Assembly: GCF_004354045.1 (NCBI RefSeq)
Contig: NZ_SMRT01000016.1
Coordinates: forward strand, 124,001 to 188,000
Origin: Paenibacillus piri
Lineage (GTDB): Bacteria; Bacillota; Bacilli; Paenibacillales; NBRC-103111
Direction of reading: 5' to 3'
DNA: 64,000 bases
The notes under the pieces are model-generated. The model saw only the letters and a list, made by a program, of their open reading frames with translations. It had not been told where the DNA came from and searched no databases. Below are positions 35,841 through 45,169 of this stretch, in pieces (within the stretch, counting starts at the first letter, position 1; each line of letters starts with the position of its first letter). Position numbers and translations under genes: made by a program.

Positions 35841-36920
35841 CTAGACGCGGATGATGCGATTGCCGGCGGCTTTGCGCAGCCGGTTCATGATCGCCGCCCC
35901 GATGCCCGTTTCGGGGCAGGCTTCGGCAACGATGAAGCTCACTCCCGCTTCATCGAACCCGCGCAGCGCGGCGTACAGCCCGTGCGCCACGGTTTCGAGG
36001 TCGCCGAGGCTGCCACAGACGGCGACATGATCCGCGCGCAGCGCACCGGCATGCTCGCGATACGTGAGCGCACCGGTACGTTCGCCGCGCGCGCCGGCTT
36101 CGTCAAGTTCGCGCTGCAAGCGAGCGAGCACTTGTTCAGGGGCGCCGCCCTGAACGAGCGTCATTACGCCGCGCGGCGCGTAATGCGTGTACTTCATGCC
36201 TGGCGCGCGCGGCGCCTGGTCAGGCTCTTGATGCGCGGAAGCATCGCGCACCTCAGCCTCCGGCAGCGCCCGGCGCAGCTGGGCTGCCGTAATGCCGCCG
36301 GGCCGCAGGATATGGAGTACGCCCTGGCCGCAGCCGTCATCACCGGCTGCCGGGACGTACTCCACGACGGTCGACTCGAGGCCGACGCCTGTCGGGCCCC
36401 CGTCGACGATGCCGTCGATGCGGCCGTGCAAATCTTCCCACACATGTTCAGCCTGTGTGGGGCTCGGTCTGCCCGAGCGGTTCGCGCTCGGGGCGGCCAC
36501 GGGACAGCCTGCAGCGGCAATAAGCTGCAGCGCCACCGGATGGTCGGGCATCCGCAGCCCGACCGTGTTGAGTCCCGCCGTCACCAGCGGCGACAAGACG
36601 CCGGGCACCACCGGCAGCACCACCGTCAACGGTCCCGGCCAAAAAGCATCCAGTAAACGCGAAACGGCCTCACCGGGAAGCACAGCCAGCTCTCCGATTT
36701 GAGACCGATTGGCGATATGGACGATTAACGGGTTATCCGACGGCCTGCCTTTTGCCGAGAAAATGTTCATCACCGCATCCGTTTGCCGGGCATCCGCCCC
36801 AAGCCCGTACACGGTTTCCGTCGGGAAGGCGACCGTTCCCCCTTCGCGAAGCATCCGGGCCGCATCGGCCAATTCCTCCGCCTGCGGCGATACGGCGGCA
36901 ACTTTCCATACTGCTGTCAT
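35841..36920 (-). CDS. tsaC: L-threonylcarbamoyladenylate synthase (Sua5/YwlC type)
   Basis: About 359 residues from the ATG at 36918-36920. The YrdC/Sua5 catalytic domain (about 15-210) contains GGTVAFPTETVYGLGADARQ, KGRPSDNPLIVHIA, MPDHPVALQLIAAAGCPVAAPSANRSGRPSPT and GGPTGVGLESTVVE. A linker leads to a C-terminal Sua5 domain (about 230-359, RAPGMKYTHYAPRG onward). It makes threonylcarbamoyl-AMP for t6A37 tRNA modification. In B. subtilis ywlC lies between spoIIR and ywlD, as here. The 36.0-36.6 kb stretch is visibly GC-richer than its surroundings. Confidence 0.94.
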   Translation of the reverse strand: MTAVWKVAAVSPQAEELADAARMLREGGTVAFPTETVYGLGADARQTDAVMNIFSAKGRPSDNPLIVHIANRSQIGELAVLPGEAVSRLLDAFWPGPLTVVLPVVPGVLSPLVTAGLNTVGLRMPDHPVALQLIAAAGCPVAAPSANRSGRPSPTQAEHVWEDLHGRIDGIVDGGPTGVGLESTVVEYVPAAGDDGCGQGVLHILRPGGITAAQLRRALPEAEVRDASAHQEPDQAPRAPGMKYTHYAPRGVMTLVQGGAPEQVLARLQRELDEAGARGERTGALTYREHAGALRADHVAVCGSLGDLETVAHGLYAALRGFDEAGVSFIVAEACPETGIGAAIMNRLRKAAGNRIIRV

Positions 36921-37050
36921 TGTAAAGCCCATCCTTATTATGAATTAGCGGGCCTCGTTCATGCTGCCTGTCCTACTGGCGGCCCTGTAGTTGAAGTGGC
37001 CGTCTTCCGTTGCCGCTTATTTATTGTTTATCGATATACAACTGTATGCA

Positions 37051-37851
37051 TCAGGCGAACAAAGACCCGATTTTTTTCAGCAAATCCCAAATGAAGGAGC
37101 GTAATTCAGGCTGGTCGGACGCAGCCGACTTTGCCATGGCCGATTTAACCTGCCCGTCCTTTTCCGCTGCGCCCGCTTTTGCACCTTCGGCTTTCTTCGC
37201 CGCCGTACCCGCGGCTTCGGACGTACCGCTTTTGGCGACGGCCGTTTTTTCGTCCGCGGCTATCTCTCCATGACTTTCCGCGGCGGCTGATTCGGCTCCG
37301 ACTGCATTGGCTTTCTTGACAATCGCTTCCGAATCGACGAAGCATAGCGGCGGGAACAGCACGCACCACCAATTTTGACCCCGGGCGGCTCCTATCGAAA
37401 CGCGCAAAGCTTCGTAATCGCCTGCAGGATACACGAGGCTGCCGTACATTTTAGCCGGAAACGGCACGACGCCCAGCTCCACCTTATATGTATACGAGAA
37501 ACCGTTGCGCTGCAGCGTTTCGCCTACCAATTGGTCAAGCTCCGGCAAATGGATGCGCACCATGGCACGGGCCTCATCGATCCCCTGCGGCTCCTTCACC
37601 CATTGATTCATCCGCTCGACAATCGCATCGCGAATTTCGCGCTTGATCCACTGATCGGACGGAGAGTCGGAGTTGGCCAATATACGAAGCCGGATCGATT
37701 CCTGCGGAATCGCTTCCGAATCTGCCGCCGCACGGCTTGCTCCGGCCGCATAAACGACCGCTTGCTCGCGGTTTCCTTCCCAACATGTAATTAGTAGAAT
37801 AAGAGCAAACACCATATAATAATAAAATTTGAAAGAAGTCCGCTTCACCAT
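37051..37851 (-). CDS. spoIIR: Stage II sporulation protein SpoIIR with Ala/Lys-rich tail
   Basis: 266 residues. A signal-anchor (FKFYYYMVFALILLITCWEG) precedes the SpoIIR core: QESIRLRILANSDSPSDQWIKREIRDAIV, YTYKVELGVVPFPAKMYG and GQNWWCVLFPPLCFVD. SpoIIR is secreted from the forespore and triggers SpoIIGA cleavage of pro-sigma-E. After the core, about 75 low-complexity residues rich in Ala, Lys, Glu and Gly precede a short C-terminal amphipathic helix (FIWDLLKKIGSLFA). It lies between prmC and tsaC, the B. subtilis order. Confidence 0.93.
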   Translation of the reverse strand: MVKRTSFKFYYYMVFALILLITCWEGNREQAVVYAAGASRAAADSEAIPQESIRLRILANSDSPSDQWIKREIRDAIVERMNQWVKEPQGIDEARAMVRIHLPELDQLVGETLQRNGFSYTYKVELGVVPFPAKMYGSLVYPAGDYEALRVSIGAARGQNWWCVLFPPLCFVDSEAIVKKANAVGAESAAAESHGEIAADEKTAVAKSGTSEAAGTAAKKAEGAKAGAAEKDGQVKSAMAKSAASDQPELRSFIWDLLKKIGSLFA

Positions 37852-38145
37852 CGTATAAACCGCCTCTCCCGCAATAGCTCATTCCGGTAATATAATACCA
37901 GTATGACCCGGTGCGGGAGCGTTTAAACCTAGCAATCTATTAAATTGGAGCCGTTTTGCTAGATTGTATGCGCCGCGGGCGAAATGGTCCGCCTCAGTGA
38001 CTCTCTTGAGCACGTTGCTGCGCTTTTACCGGTTGCTGTTGATGCAGCGGGACTTCCCCTGATCCAAGCGGATCTGGCGATCGGCAACATTATTTTTAGA
38101 TGCCGATTTTGCGCTCTAGCGCAGCGCAGCTCCCGTTACGCTTGC

Positions 38146-39237
38146 TTACCCCGGATAACGGATGCCGATGACATGCCGGTCGATCCCGGCCAAATCCGGC
38201 ACGATCCGGACTTCATCCCAATCTGCCGCTTCCCGAAGCAGCTTCGCTACCTCATCTGCCTGACCGTATCCTACCTCAAGCCCGACCAGCGAGGGCAATG
38301 CAGGCAACTCTTTCAACTGCACCGCCAGTCGTCGGTACAGGTCGAGCCCGTCCGCACCGCCATACAGCGCGGTGCGCGGCTCATGCAGCCTTACCTCGGG
38401 CTGCAATCCCGCTTCATCCGCCTCCGGTATATACGGCGGATTGGACACCACCGCATCGAGCCGCAGGCCGCGTTCGATGTAGGGGGCGAGCAGGTCGCCT
38501 TCCAGAAAGGCGACCTGACCGCCAACCCCGTGGCGCTCCGCATTCGCAGCGGCTACCGCCAGAGCGGCCGGCGATATATCCGAGCTCATGATGCGCCACG
38601 ACGGGCACTGCACGGCGAGGCTCACGGCAATCGCCCCGCTCCCGGCGCCAATGTCGGCGATGAGCGGCGCCGACGCAGTTCTGCCCCAGTCGCCAGCGGC
38701 CGCTGATGCGCCCTTGCCTCTGTCAAGGACGCCTTCGGCGCTTCGCGCTTCCAGCTGCGCCGCCTGAACTCCCTCCGCAGCCGCGTCCCCGCCTGTGATG
38801 CCATCCGCGCTTCTTCCTTCCGGCTCTGCCGCCCGAGCGGCCAGACTCCGAACCGCAGCTGCACCGCCGCCTTCAGCGCTTCGGCCCTCCGGCCATAGCA
38901 GCCGCCCGATCAACACAATCTGCTCTACGAGCAGCTCCGTCTCCGGGCGCGGTATTAGTACCGCAGGCGTCACCTTAAAAGGGAGCCCGTAAAACTCCTG
39001 CTCCCCGGTAATATACTGCACCGGTTCACCTGCCGCCTTCCGCGCCAGCAGCTGCCGCAGCAGCTCCAATTGTTCCACGGAGAACAATTCGCGCCAACGC
39101 AGCAGCAGCTCGCTGCGGGAACAGCCAAGCACGTGCTGCAGCAGCAGCTCCGCGCAGCTGGCTGCATCCCGCACCTGATGCGCTTCTAAAAAAGAAGAAG
39201 CCTCCACATAGGCTTCACGAATGGTCAAACCCGCCAT
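38146..39237 (-). CDS. prmC: Release factor glutamine methyltransferase PrmC with insertion
   Basis: 363 residues against about 285 usually. N-terminal helical domain (1-90), PAVLIPRPETELLVE, then motif I (DIGAGSGAIAVSLA, about 195-208) and catalytic NPPY at about 266-269. It methylates the Gln of the GGQ motif in RF1/RF2. Between residues 114 and 189 lies an Ala/Gly/Glu/Arg-rich insertion with imperfect RSAEG/RSADG repeats, between the substrate-binding domain and the methyltransferase core. It starts 3 bp after the prfA stop, consistent with a prfA-prmC operon. Confidence 0.93.
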   Translation of the reverse strand: MAGLTIREAYVEASSFLEAHQVRDAASCAELLLQHVLGCSRSELLLRWRELFSVEQLELLRQLLARKAAGEPVQYITGEQEFYGLPFKVTPAVLIPRPETELLVEQIVLIGRLLWPEGRSAEGGGAAAVRSLAARAAEPEGRSADGITGGDAAAEGVQAAQLEARSAEGVLDRGKGASAAAGDWGRTASAPLIADIGAGSGAIAVSLAVQCPSWRIMSSDISPAALAVAAANAERHGVGGQVAFLEGDLLAPYIERGLRLDAVVSNPPYIPEADEAGLQPEVRLHEPRTALYGGADGLDLYRRLAVQLKELPALPSLVGLEVGYGQADEVAKLLREAADWDEVRIVPDLAGIDRHVIGIRYPG

Positions 39238-39240
39238 GGG

Positions 39241-40314
39241 TTATTCCTGCTCCCCTTTTTCTATCAGCTCCGATTGCGCGGCAATCGTCAAAGCGGAAAT
39301 AATTTCATTCATATCGCCGTTCAGTACGGCATCCAGCCGGTGGAGCGTCAGTCCGATCCGATGGTCGGTAATACGGCTTTGCGGGAAGTTGTATGTCCGG
39401 ATCCGCTCGCTCCGGTCGCCGGTGCCGACTTTGCTTTTCCGGTCTCCGGCGTATTTGGACATTTCCTCTTGCTGGAACTTATCGAAAATCCGTGCGCGCA
39501 GCACCTGCAGCGCCTTTTCTTTATTGGAGTTTTGCGATTTGCCGTCCTGACATGTAGCCACAATGCCCGTAGGCACGTGCGTAACGCGCACCGCGGATTT
39601 GGTCGTATTTACGGACTGACCGCCGGCTCCACTGGAGCAGAACGTATCGACGCGAATATCGCTGTCATTGATTTCGATATCGAACTCTTCCATCTCCGGC
39701 ATGACCGCAACCGTTGAAGTCGAAGTATGGATCCGCCCACCCGATTCGGTCGTCGGAATACGCTGCACCCGATGCGCGCCGCTCTCGTATTTCAGCTTGC
39801 TGTATGCGCCTTTGCCGTTCACCATAAAAATAATTTCCTTAAAGCCTCCGAGATCGTTCATATTGACATCCATTACTTCCGTACGCCAGCCTTGAACGTC
39901 GGCAAATTTGGAATACATCCGGTATAGATCTGCAGCAAACAATGCCGCTTCGTCTCCGCCCGCTGCGCCGCGGATTTCGACGATTACGTTTTTATCGTCG
40001 TTCGGATCTTTAGGCAGCATCAAAACATGAATGCGTGCTTCCAGCTCTTCCTTGCGTTGAGTGAGCTCCTCAAGCTCCATCTTGACCAGCTCGCGCATTT
40101 CATCGTCCAGCTTCTCGTTTTGCATCGCCCGCGCCGCCTCGTATTGCTCTACCACGCTCTTGTACTCGGTATAAGCCTCGAACGATTCCTGCAAATCGGA
40201 CTGCTCCTTGGAATACTCCCGCAGCTTCTTCGTATCGTTAGTCACATCGGGATCGCAAAGCAGCTCGCTCAATTTCTCATAACGGTCCGCTAGTGACTGT
40301 AATCTGTCCAGCAC
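39241..40314 (-). CDS. prfA: Peptide chain release factor 1
   Basis: 357 residues. The peptidyl-hydrolysis loop SGAGGQSVNTTKSAVRVTHV contains GGQ; the codon-reading loop is PTT in HRVQRIPTTESGGRIHTS (the PxT motif of RF1, reading UAA/UAG). The GTG start follows AAGGGGTGAATCATT. Its partner methylase prmC is immediately downstream. Confidence 0.97.
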   Translation of the reverse strand: MLDRLQSLADRYEKLSELLCDPDVTNDTKKLREYSKEQSDLQESFEAYTEYKSVVEQYEAARAMQNEKLDDEMRELVKMELEELTQRKEELEARIHVLMLPKDPNDDKNVIVEIRGAAGGDEAALFAADLYRMYSKFADVQGWRTEVMDVNMNDLGGFKEIIFMVNGKGAYSKLKYESGAHRVQRIPTTESGGRIHTSTSTVAVMPEMEEFDIEINDSDIRVDTFCSSGAGGQSVNTTKSAVRVTHVPTGIVATCQDGKSQNSNKEKALQVLRARIFDKFQQEEMSKYAGDRKSKVGTGDRSERIRTYNFPQSRITDHRIGLTLHRLDAVLNGDMNEIISALTIAAQSELIEKGEQE

Positions 40315-40368
40315 AATGATTCACCCCTTACTTAAATTCATGTAAACCATGCAGTCTCCGTAACAACG

Positions 40369-41469
40369 CTAAACGTTGAACCGGAAATGCATGACGTCGC
40401 CGTCTTTCACTACGTAATCTTTGCCTTCCAGCCGCACCTGGCCTTTTTCCTTCGCCGCATTCATCGAACCGGCCGCTATCAGATCGTCATAGGCGACCAC
40501 TTCCGCACGGATAAACCCGCGTTCGAAATCGGTATGGATCACGCCTGCAGCCTGAGGCGCTTTCGTTCCCGTACGGATCGTCCAAGCGCGCACCTCTTGA
40601 ACTCCCGCCGTAAAATACGTATTCAAACCGAGCAGCTTATACGCCGCCTTGATCAAACGGTTTAAGCCCGATTCCTGCAAGCCAAGCTCCTCCAGGAACA
40701 TCGCCTTGTCGTCGCCTTCCAGCTCGGCGATTTCCGACTCGACCTTCGCGCTGATCGGCACTACTTCCGCTCCTTCGATTGCAGCGTATTCGCGCACCTT
40801 CTGTACAAACGGATTGTCTTCGGCTGTCGCCACTTCGTCCTCGCTCACATTGGCCGCATACAGCATCGGCTTCATCGTCAACAAATGCAGGTCGCGAATC
40901 AGCAGCTTGTCGTCGTCGCTCAGTTCGACGCTCCGTGCCGGCTTGTCGTTATACAACGCTTCCTTTACGCGCTCCAGACATTCCACTTCGGCCGCGTACT
41001 TTTTGTCGCCGCCTTTCATATTTTTGCGGGAGCGGTCAATCCGCTTCTCTACGGATTCCACATCGGCCAAAATCAGCTCCAGATTGATCGTTTCAATGTC
41101 GCTGATCGGATTAACGGCACCGGAAACATGCGTAATGTTTTCATCCTGAAAACAGCGGACAACATGCACGATCGCGTCCACTTCCCGGATGTGGGCAAGA
41201 AATTTGTTGCCAAGACCTTCCCCTTTGCTTGCGCCCTTTACCAGACCTGCGATATCGACAAACTCAAAAGCCGTTGGCACTACGTTCTTGGGCACTACCA
41301 GCTCCGTCAGCTTGACCAGCCGTTCATCCGGAACCTCTACGACGCCAACATTCGGATCTATCGTACAAAAGGGGTAGTTCGCCGATTCGGCGCCCGCTTG
41401 CGTTATCGCATTAAATAAAGTAGACTTCCCTACGTTCGGCAAACCCACGATTCCCGCTTTTAAAGCCAT
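40369..41469 (-). CDS. ychF: Redox-regulated ATPase YchF (Obg-like)
   Basis: 366 residues. The P-loop is GIVGLPNVGKSTLFNAIT near the N-terminus, with switch DIAGLVKGASKGEGLGNKFL. The G4 region reads MLYAANVSEDE instead of NKxD, which is why the family prefers ATP. A C-terminal TGS domain (TYFTAGVQEVRAWTIRTG to KDGDVMHFRFNV) follows. It is ribosome-associated with stress-related roles. It is upstream of prfA, separated by 55 bp. Confidence 0.95.
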   Translation of the reverse strand: MALKAGIVGLPNVGKSTLFNAITQAGAESANYPFCTIDPNVGVVEVPDERLVKLTELVVPKNVVPTAFEFVDIAGLVKGASKGEGLGNKFLAHIREVDAIVHVVRCFQDENITHVSGAVNPISDIETINLELILADVESVEKRIDRSRKNMKGGDKKYAAEVECLERVKEALYNDKPARSVELSDDDKLLIRDLHLLTMKPMLYAANVSEDEVATAEDNPFVQKVREYAAIEGAEVVPISAKVESEIAELEGDDKAMFLEELGLQESGLNRLIKAAYKLLGLNTYFTAGVQEVRAWTIRTGTKAPQAAGVIHTDFERGFIRAEVVAYDDLIAAGSMNAAKEKGQVRLEGKDYVVKDGDVMHFRFNV

Positions 41470-41636
41470 GTATAGGACAACTCCTTAATAATCGTTATTC
41501 AATATCCCTAAATTAGTATTATATCGCAAAAACAGGTCTTCTGTCACGCAGCTGTCACTTTTCCAGCTAAAGCCTAATTCCATCGGTCAATCCTTATTAT
41601 TACTAAGCTCGGCCGTCCCCGCATCATGAACCGGAC

Positions 41637-41661
41637 AAAAAAAAACCGCATTTCAGCGGTT
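41637..41661 (-). terminator. Intrinsic terminator downstream of the serine hydrolase gene
   Basis: On the minus strand AACCGC-TGAAAT-GCGGTT is followed by nine T residues. It is about 185 bp beyond the hydrolase stop. Confidence 0.75.
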
Positions 41662-41731
41662 GGCACCGATTGTCGGGGCTGATCCGCATTCATGCGGTTG
41701 TTATTCGGACGATCAGCGCAAGCTTTCCGAA

Positions 41732-41765
41732 GCCATGATGCAATCAGAATCTGCTGCATCATGGC
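41732..41765. repeat. 11-bp perfect inverted repeat in the ychF-hydrolase gap
   Basis: GCCATGATGCA and TGCATCATGGC, separated by 12 bp. It has no T-run and lies between the hydrolase stop and its terminator. The remainder of this 375-bp gap holds no convincing gene. Confidence 0.6.
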
Positions 41766-41844
41766 ATGCGGGAACCGCCAATATCAGCGATCCATACTGG
41801 CGGCAGCGCTAAAAGAATGCGTTTATGCGATCTGTATCCTATAT

Positions 41845-43275
41845 TTACAGCCTTCCGCGAATCTGTATGGGCGCATTCGTATCGCTGACATTTGGTAAAA
41901 GTTCCAGCTTGAGTTCATCTTGCTCCCATTGGCAGATCATGGTGTAATGAAACGGGGTTTCCACCAAACAAGCGGACAAAGCCAACGTATCCGGGTTCTG
42001 CCAGGAGAAGCTCGAGGCGATCCTTCGTGCGGCTCCTTGGCGAATGGACGACATGCCCTCCACCCATGCCCCCCTCCCAAAACGAATCATATGCTCGCCT
42101 GTATGGCTCCGGATGCTGGCAATGGCTGCATTCGGCTCAAACCGGATCGAGAATGTGCTCCATTGCTCTTCATTATCATCAAGCAGGAACACCATGCCGG
42201 AAACTTTTTCTTCCATTGCAGATTCGGAGATTGGCCGCGGCGGATGAAGGGAAAGTTTGCTCAAACGTGCCGTTAATGCGGAAGCCTCCTTTTCGTTGGG
42301 AGCATCCGGCTGCGGCTTCATGGCCGGAAGCAGATGCTTCCAGACCAGGTTCAATACGCCTTGCAGATCATTCGTGCCGCTGGTCATTGCGACTACTGCA
42401 TCCTGCTCCGGCATGACAACGCAAAATTGTCCGTACTTTCCGTCCCCCCGGTAAATATTATGCCGGCAGCGCCAAAACTGATAGCCGTAGCCCTGCGCCC
42501 AATCGCTCTCTCCGCCGTTGCCATTGGAAATATGCTTGGACGTAGCTTCTCTCACCCACGCTTCCGAAATAATCCGCTGACCGTTCCAAATCCCCTCCTG
42601 CAAGTAAAGCTGACCGAACTTGGCAATGTCTTCCGTCTTAATATTCAGTCCCCAACCGCCGACGTGAATGCCGCGGGGACATGTCTCCCAGGTGGCGCCG
42701 TAAATCCCGAGCGGCTCCATAAGGCGCGGCTGCAAATAATCCAACAGCTTATCCCCTGTTACCTTCTGCAAAATCGCGGAAAGCATATAGGTGGCGCCGC
42801 TGTTATATACAAAATAAGTTCCGGGCGCATGCTCGACCGGTGCATGGAGGAACGTTTTCACCCAGCTGGCGCCCTCCTCCCTTCGGAGCGAAGGCGTCGT
42901 ATCCTGTGCATGACCGGTTCCCATCATGAGCAGATGGCGAATGTGCATAGAGGCCAAATTCGGGGATACATCGTCCGGCGCTTCCTCCGGAAAAAATGAT
43001 ACGACAGCGTCGTCCAGAGACACAATTCCTTCCGCTACAGCCAACCCGATGGCGGTGGAGGTGAAGCTTTTGCTCAATGAAAACATCATATGCGGCAGAT
43101 CCGCGGCATAGGGGGCCCACCAACCTTCCGCCACGACATGTCCATGCCGCAGCACCATAAGACTATGGAGCTCCAGCTGCTTGTTTTGAACCGCTTCTAA
43201 AAAATCAGTGATTGCTGCCGATGATACGCCCTGCGCTTCCGGAGTGCTTCTTGGTAAAAGTATTTTGGTTTCCAT
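41845..43275 (-). CDS. Serine hydrolase, beta-lactamase (class C/PBP-like) family
   Basis: 476 residues. The serine-beta-lactamase-like fold shows SxxK as FSLSKSFTS (Ser66, Lys69) and a tyrosine motif YNSGATYML (Tyr157), with GGWGLNIKTEDIAKFGQLYL typical of Pfam beta-lactamase-family esterases and peptidases. There is no signal peptide, so it is cytoplasmic. The true activity (esterase, amidase or peptidase) cannot be read from sequence. A ~120-residue C-terminal beta-rich extension follows the catalytic domain. It is monocistronic with a terminator. Confidence 0.85.
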   Translation of the reverse strand: METKILLPRSTPEAQGVSSAAITDFLEAVQNKQLELHSLMVLRHGHVVAEGWWAPYAADLPHMMFSLSKSFTSTAIGLAVAEGIVSLDDAVVSFFPEEAPDDVSPNLASMHIRHLLMMGTGHAQDTTPSLRREEGASWVKTFLHAPVEHAPGTYFVYNSGATYMLSAILQKVTGDKLLDYLQPRLMEPLGIYGATWETCPRGIHVGGWGLNIKTEDIAKFGQLYLQEGIWNGQRIISEAWVREATSKHISNGNGGESDWAQGYGYQFWRCRHNIYRGDGKYGQFCVVMPEQDAVVAMTSGTNDLQGVLNLVWKHLLPAMKPQPDAPNEKEASALTARLSKLSLHPPRPISESAMEEKVSGMVFLLDDNEEQWSTFSIRFEPNAAIASIRSHTGEHMIRFGRGAWVEGMSSIRQGAARRIASSFSWQNPDTLALSACLVETPFHYTMICQWEQDELKLELLPNVSDTNAPIQIRGRL

Positions 43276-43368
43276 ACTATCATTCCCTCCCGCATGATAA
43301 TTACCGAAACGTTCTTAACCGTTTTTGATAACCAATCCGCCCAACGCCTAACCCGGCACTCTCCTTGA

Positions 43369-44007
43369 TCAAGCTTTCCTCGAGGCCCATTGTCCGCCCT
43401 GCAAAATTAATTTCCGGTATTCGGGATGAAGGAACGACTGAACGTGATGCCCGGGCATCAAATAGACGACCCGGCCCAAGCCGTACTCATGCGCCCATGC
43501 CGCAGGCCACCTTGCTCCTTCGTGTGAATATTCGAGCAGCACCGTCTTCTCGGTCATCGGGTCGAAATCAAACCGGTACGGCTCCTCATCCATCGAAAAA
43601 GCCCCGATACCTTTCATAATATCGTGATCCGCGGCAGCAGGATGAAATTCCAACGGTCCGTAAGGCGGATGCCCGGTAAATTTCGCCCCCGCCAGTTGGC
43701 TTAGCTCGTACCTTGCTTGCAGCGAAATGCCGTTATGAATGACGAGCAGCCCTCCGCCTCCGCTTACATAAGTCAGTAAACCTGCAGTTTGGGCCGGCGA
43801 TACCGGAACTCTCCAGCTGTCCGTATAAGAAATACACAAATCATACGGTTGAAGCCGATCCGCATGAAGCATATCGCGATCCTCCGTGCCGCTAACGTCC
43901 AGATACTCCTGAAATACACGGACGATCTCTTGCTCCACCGCCTGAAGCGGATGATATTTTGAAATCGTATTGTCCCCTATAAGCAAAGCGCTTCGTCTGC
44001 TGCCCAT
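43369..44007 (-). CDS. ThuA-like domain protein
   Basis: 212 residues. ALLIGDNTISKYHPLQAVEQ at the start, YDLCISYTDSW, GGGLLVIHNGI and YLMPGHHVQSFLHPEYRKLI fit the ThuA family (class I glutamine-amidotransferase-like fold, linked to trehalose or sugar utilisation in some bacteria). No catalytic Cys-His-Glu triad is obvious. It lies 27 bp downstream of an SDR gene and ahead of a serine hydrolase, possibly one transcript, which gives no clear pathway. Confidence 0.75.
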   Translation of the reverse strand: MGSRRSALLIGDNTISKYHPLQAVEQEIVRVFQEYLDVSGTEDRDMLHADRLQPYDLCISYTDSWRVPVSPAQTAGLLTYVSGGGGLLVIHNGISLQARYELSQLAGAKFTGHPPYGPLEFHPAAADHDIMKGIGAFSMDEEPYRFDFDPMTEKTVLLEYSHEGARWPAAWAHEYGLGRVVYLMPGHHVQSFLHPEYRKLILQGGQWASRKA

Positions 44008-44033
44008 TGGTTATGCCCCCTTATAAATGCGGA

Positions 44034-44762
44034 TTACCAGCTCATGACCTCTCCCTTATAATTGAGGAAAGCCGGGTGCTTCAAAATCTCCTCGCTGCTC
44101 TGATACTGCTGTATGGTTTTAAGGATATGGGTGGCCGACTCCTCTGCGGAAATGTCGGCGGATTCGTTCAGCTTGCCGCTCATATATGTTCTCATCCATC
44201 CGGGATGAAGGACGAGCACCCGTCCACCTTTGTTTTTCAATTGATTATGGACAATATTGGATTGGATGTTGAGCGCTGCCTTGGACATGCAGTACCCATA
44301 CCAGCCTTCCCGCCATGTCTGATTGATTTGACCGGCCTCGGAGGAAATATTGACCAGCAGTTTATCTTCCCCATTCACCAGCAGTGTGCTTAAAGCATTC
44401 GTTACTCTAAGCGGTCCGAGCGCATTCACATTGTACAGCTTCATAAAGAGGTCATAGTCGATTTCGCTGCTGAATATATCGAATTGGCTTCCTCCGGAAA
44501 TGCCCGCGTTATTAATCAGCAGATCAAGCTTATCCGTTTGTCCCGCAATGAATGTTCCTGCAAGTCTCACGCTTTCGTCGTTGGATATATCCAAATCGAC
44601 GGGGATCAATCTTCCATTGTATTCCGGCTCTGCTTGTTCCAACTGCTTCCAATCGTTTAAGTACTTCCCGGCAAAAACCGTGTACCCCTGCTTGAGCAGT
44701 TGTATTGTCAGCTCGAAGCCAAGCCCCCTGTCCGCTCCCGTGACGCAGGCAACTTTATTCAT
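44034..44762 (-). CDS. Short-chain dehydrogenase/reductase
   Basis: About 242 residues from the ATG at 44760-44762 (GGGAGGAGTAGCT upstream). Rossmann nucleotide motif VTGADRGLGFELTIQLL (TGxxxGxG), NNAG in LLINNAGISGG, and catalytic Ser...YxxxK (NISSEAG, YGYCMSKAA). Substrate unknown. The dinucleotide preference is not clear: no acidic residue ends beta-2 in an obvious way. Confidence 0.9.
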   Translation of the reverse strand: MNKVACVTGADRGLGFELTIQLLKQGYTVFAGKYLNDWKQLEQAEPEYNGRLIPVDLDISNDESVRLAGTFIAGQTDKLDLLINNAGISGGSQFDIFSSEIDYDLFMKLYNVNALGPLRVTNALSTLLVNGEDKLLVNISSEAGQINQTWREGWYGYCMSKAALNIQSNIVHNQLKNKGGRVLVLHPGWMRTYMSGKLNESADISAEESATHILKTIQQYQSSEEILKHPAFLNYKGEVMSW

Positions 44763-45065
44763 AGCTACTCCTCCCGGTCCTATTATTTGAAATACGTTGA
44801 ACATGGTTGGTTGCCAGCCGTTTATTCCAGTTGTCTCCTCCGCCTTACCCTTCTTTCATCCCCTTTCGCCATTTTTATAACGGTTATAAGCTCGCCTCGG
44901 GTCCAATCCTGCAGCGCCGGAAATTCGGTCTGATCCAGGCGGCCCTTCCTAGAAGCATTTCTTCATCTATTATAACAGCGCTTTCATTTCATGCCATCCA
45001 AACTTACGCCATTAGGAACCAATAAACCCATTTTTTCCTAAAAAAATGTTTAGCTTTTTCAGACG

Positions 45066-45096
45066 CAAAAAAAGCTTTATCCATAGACAAAGCTTT
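45066..45096 (-). terminator. Intrinsic terminator downstream of the PilZ gene
   Basis: On the minus strand AAAGCTTT-10 nt-AAAGCTTT is followed by TTTTTG, about 160 bp after the PilZ stop. Confidence 0.65.
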
Positions 45097-45169
45097 CTGC
45101 AAAAATAGGATATATCAAAACTGGCCCACCTTCTATATATATTATCATTGCTTCAATAACGGCTTATTG

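Noticed and set aside
41574..41762. 62-codon minus-strand frame between ychF and the hydrolase gene
   Set aside because: Spans a terminator and an inverted repeat, lacks a ribosome site and resembles no protein.
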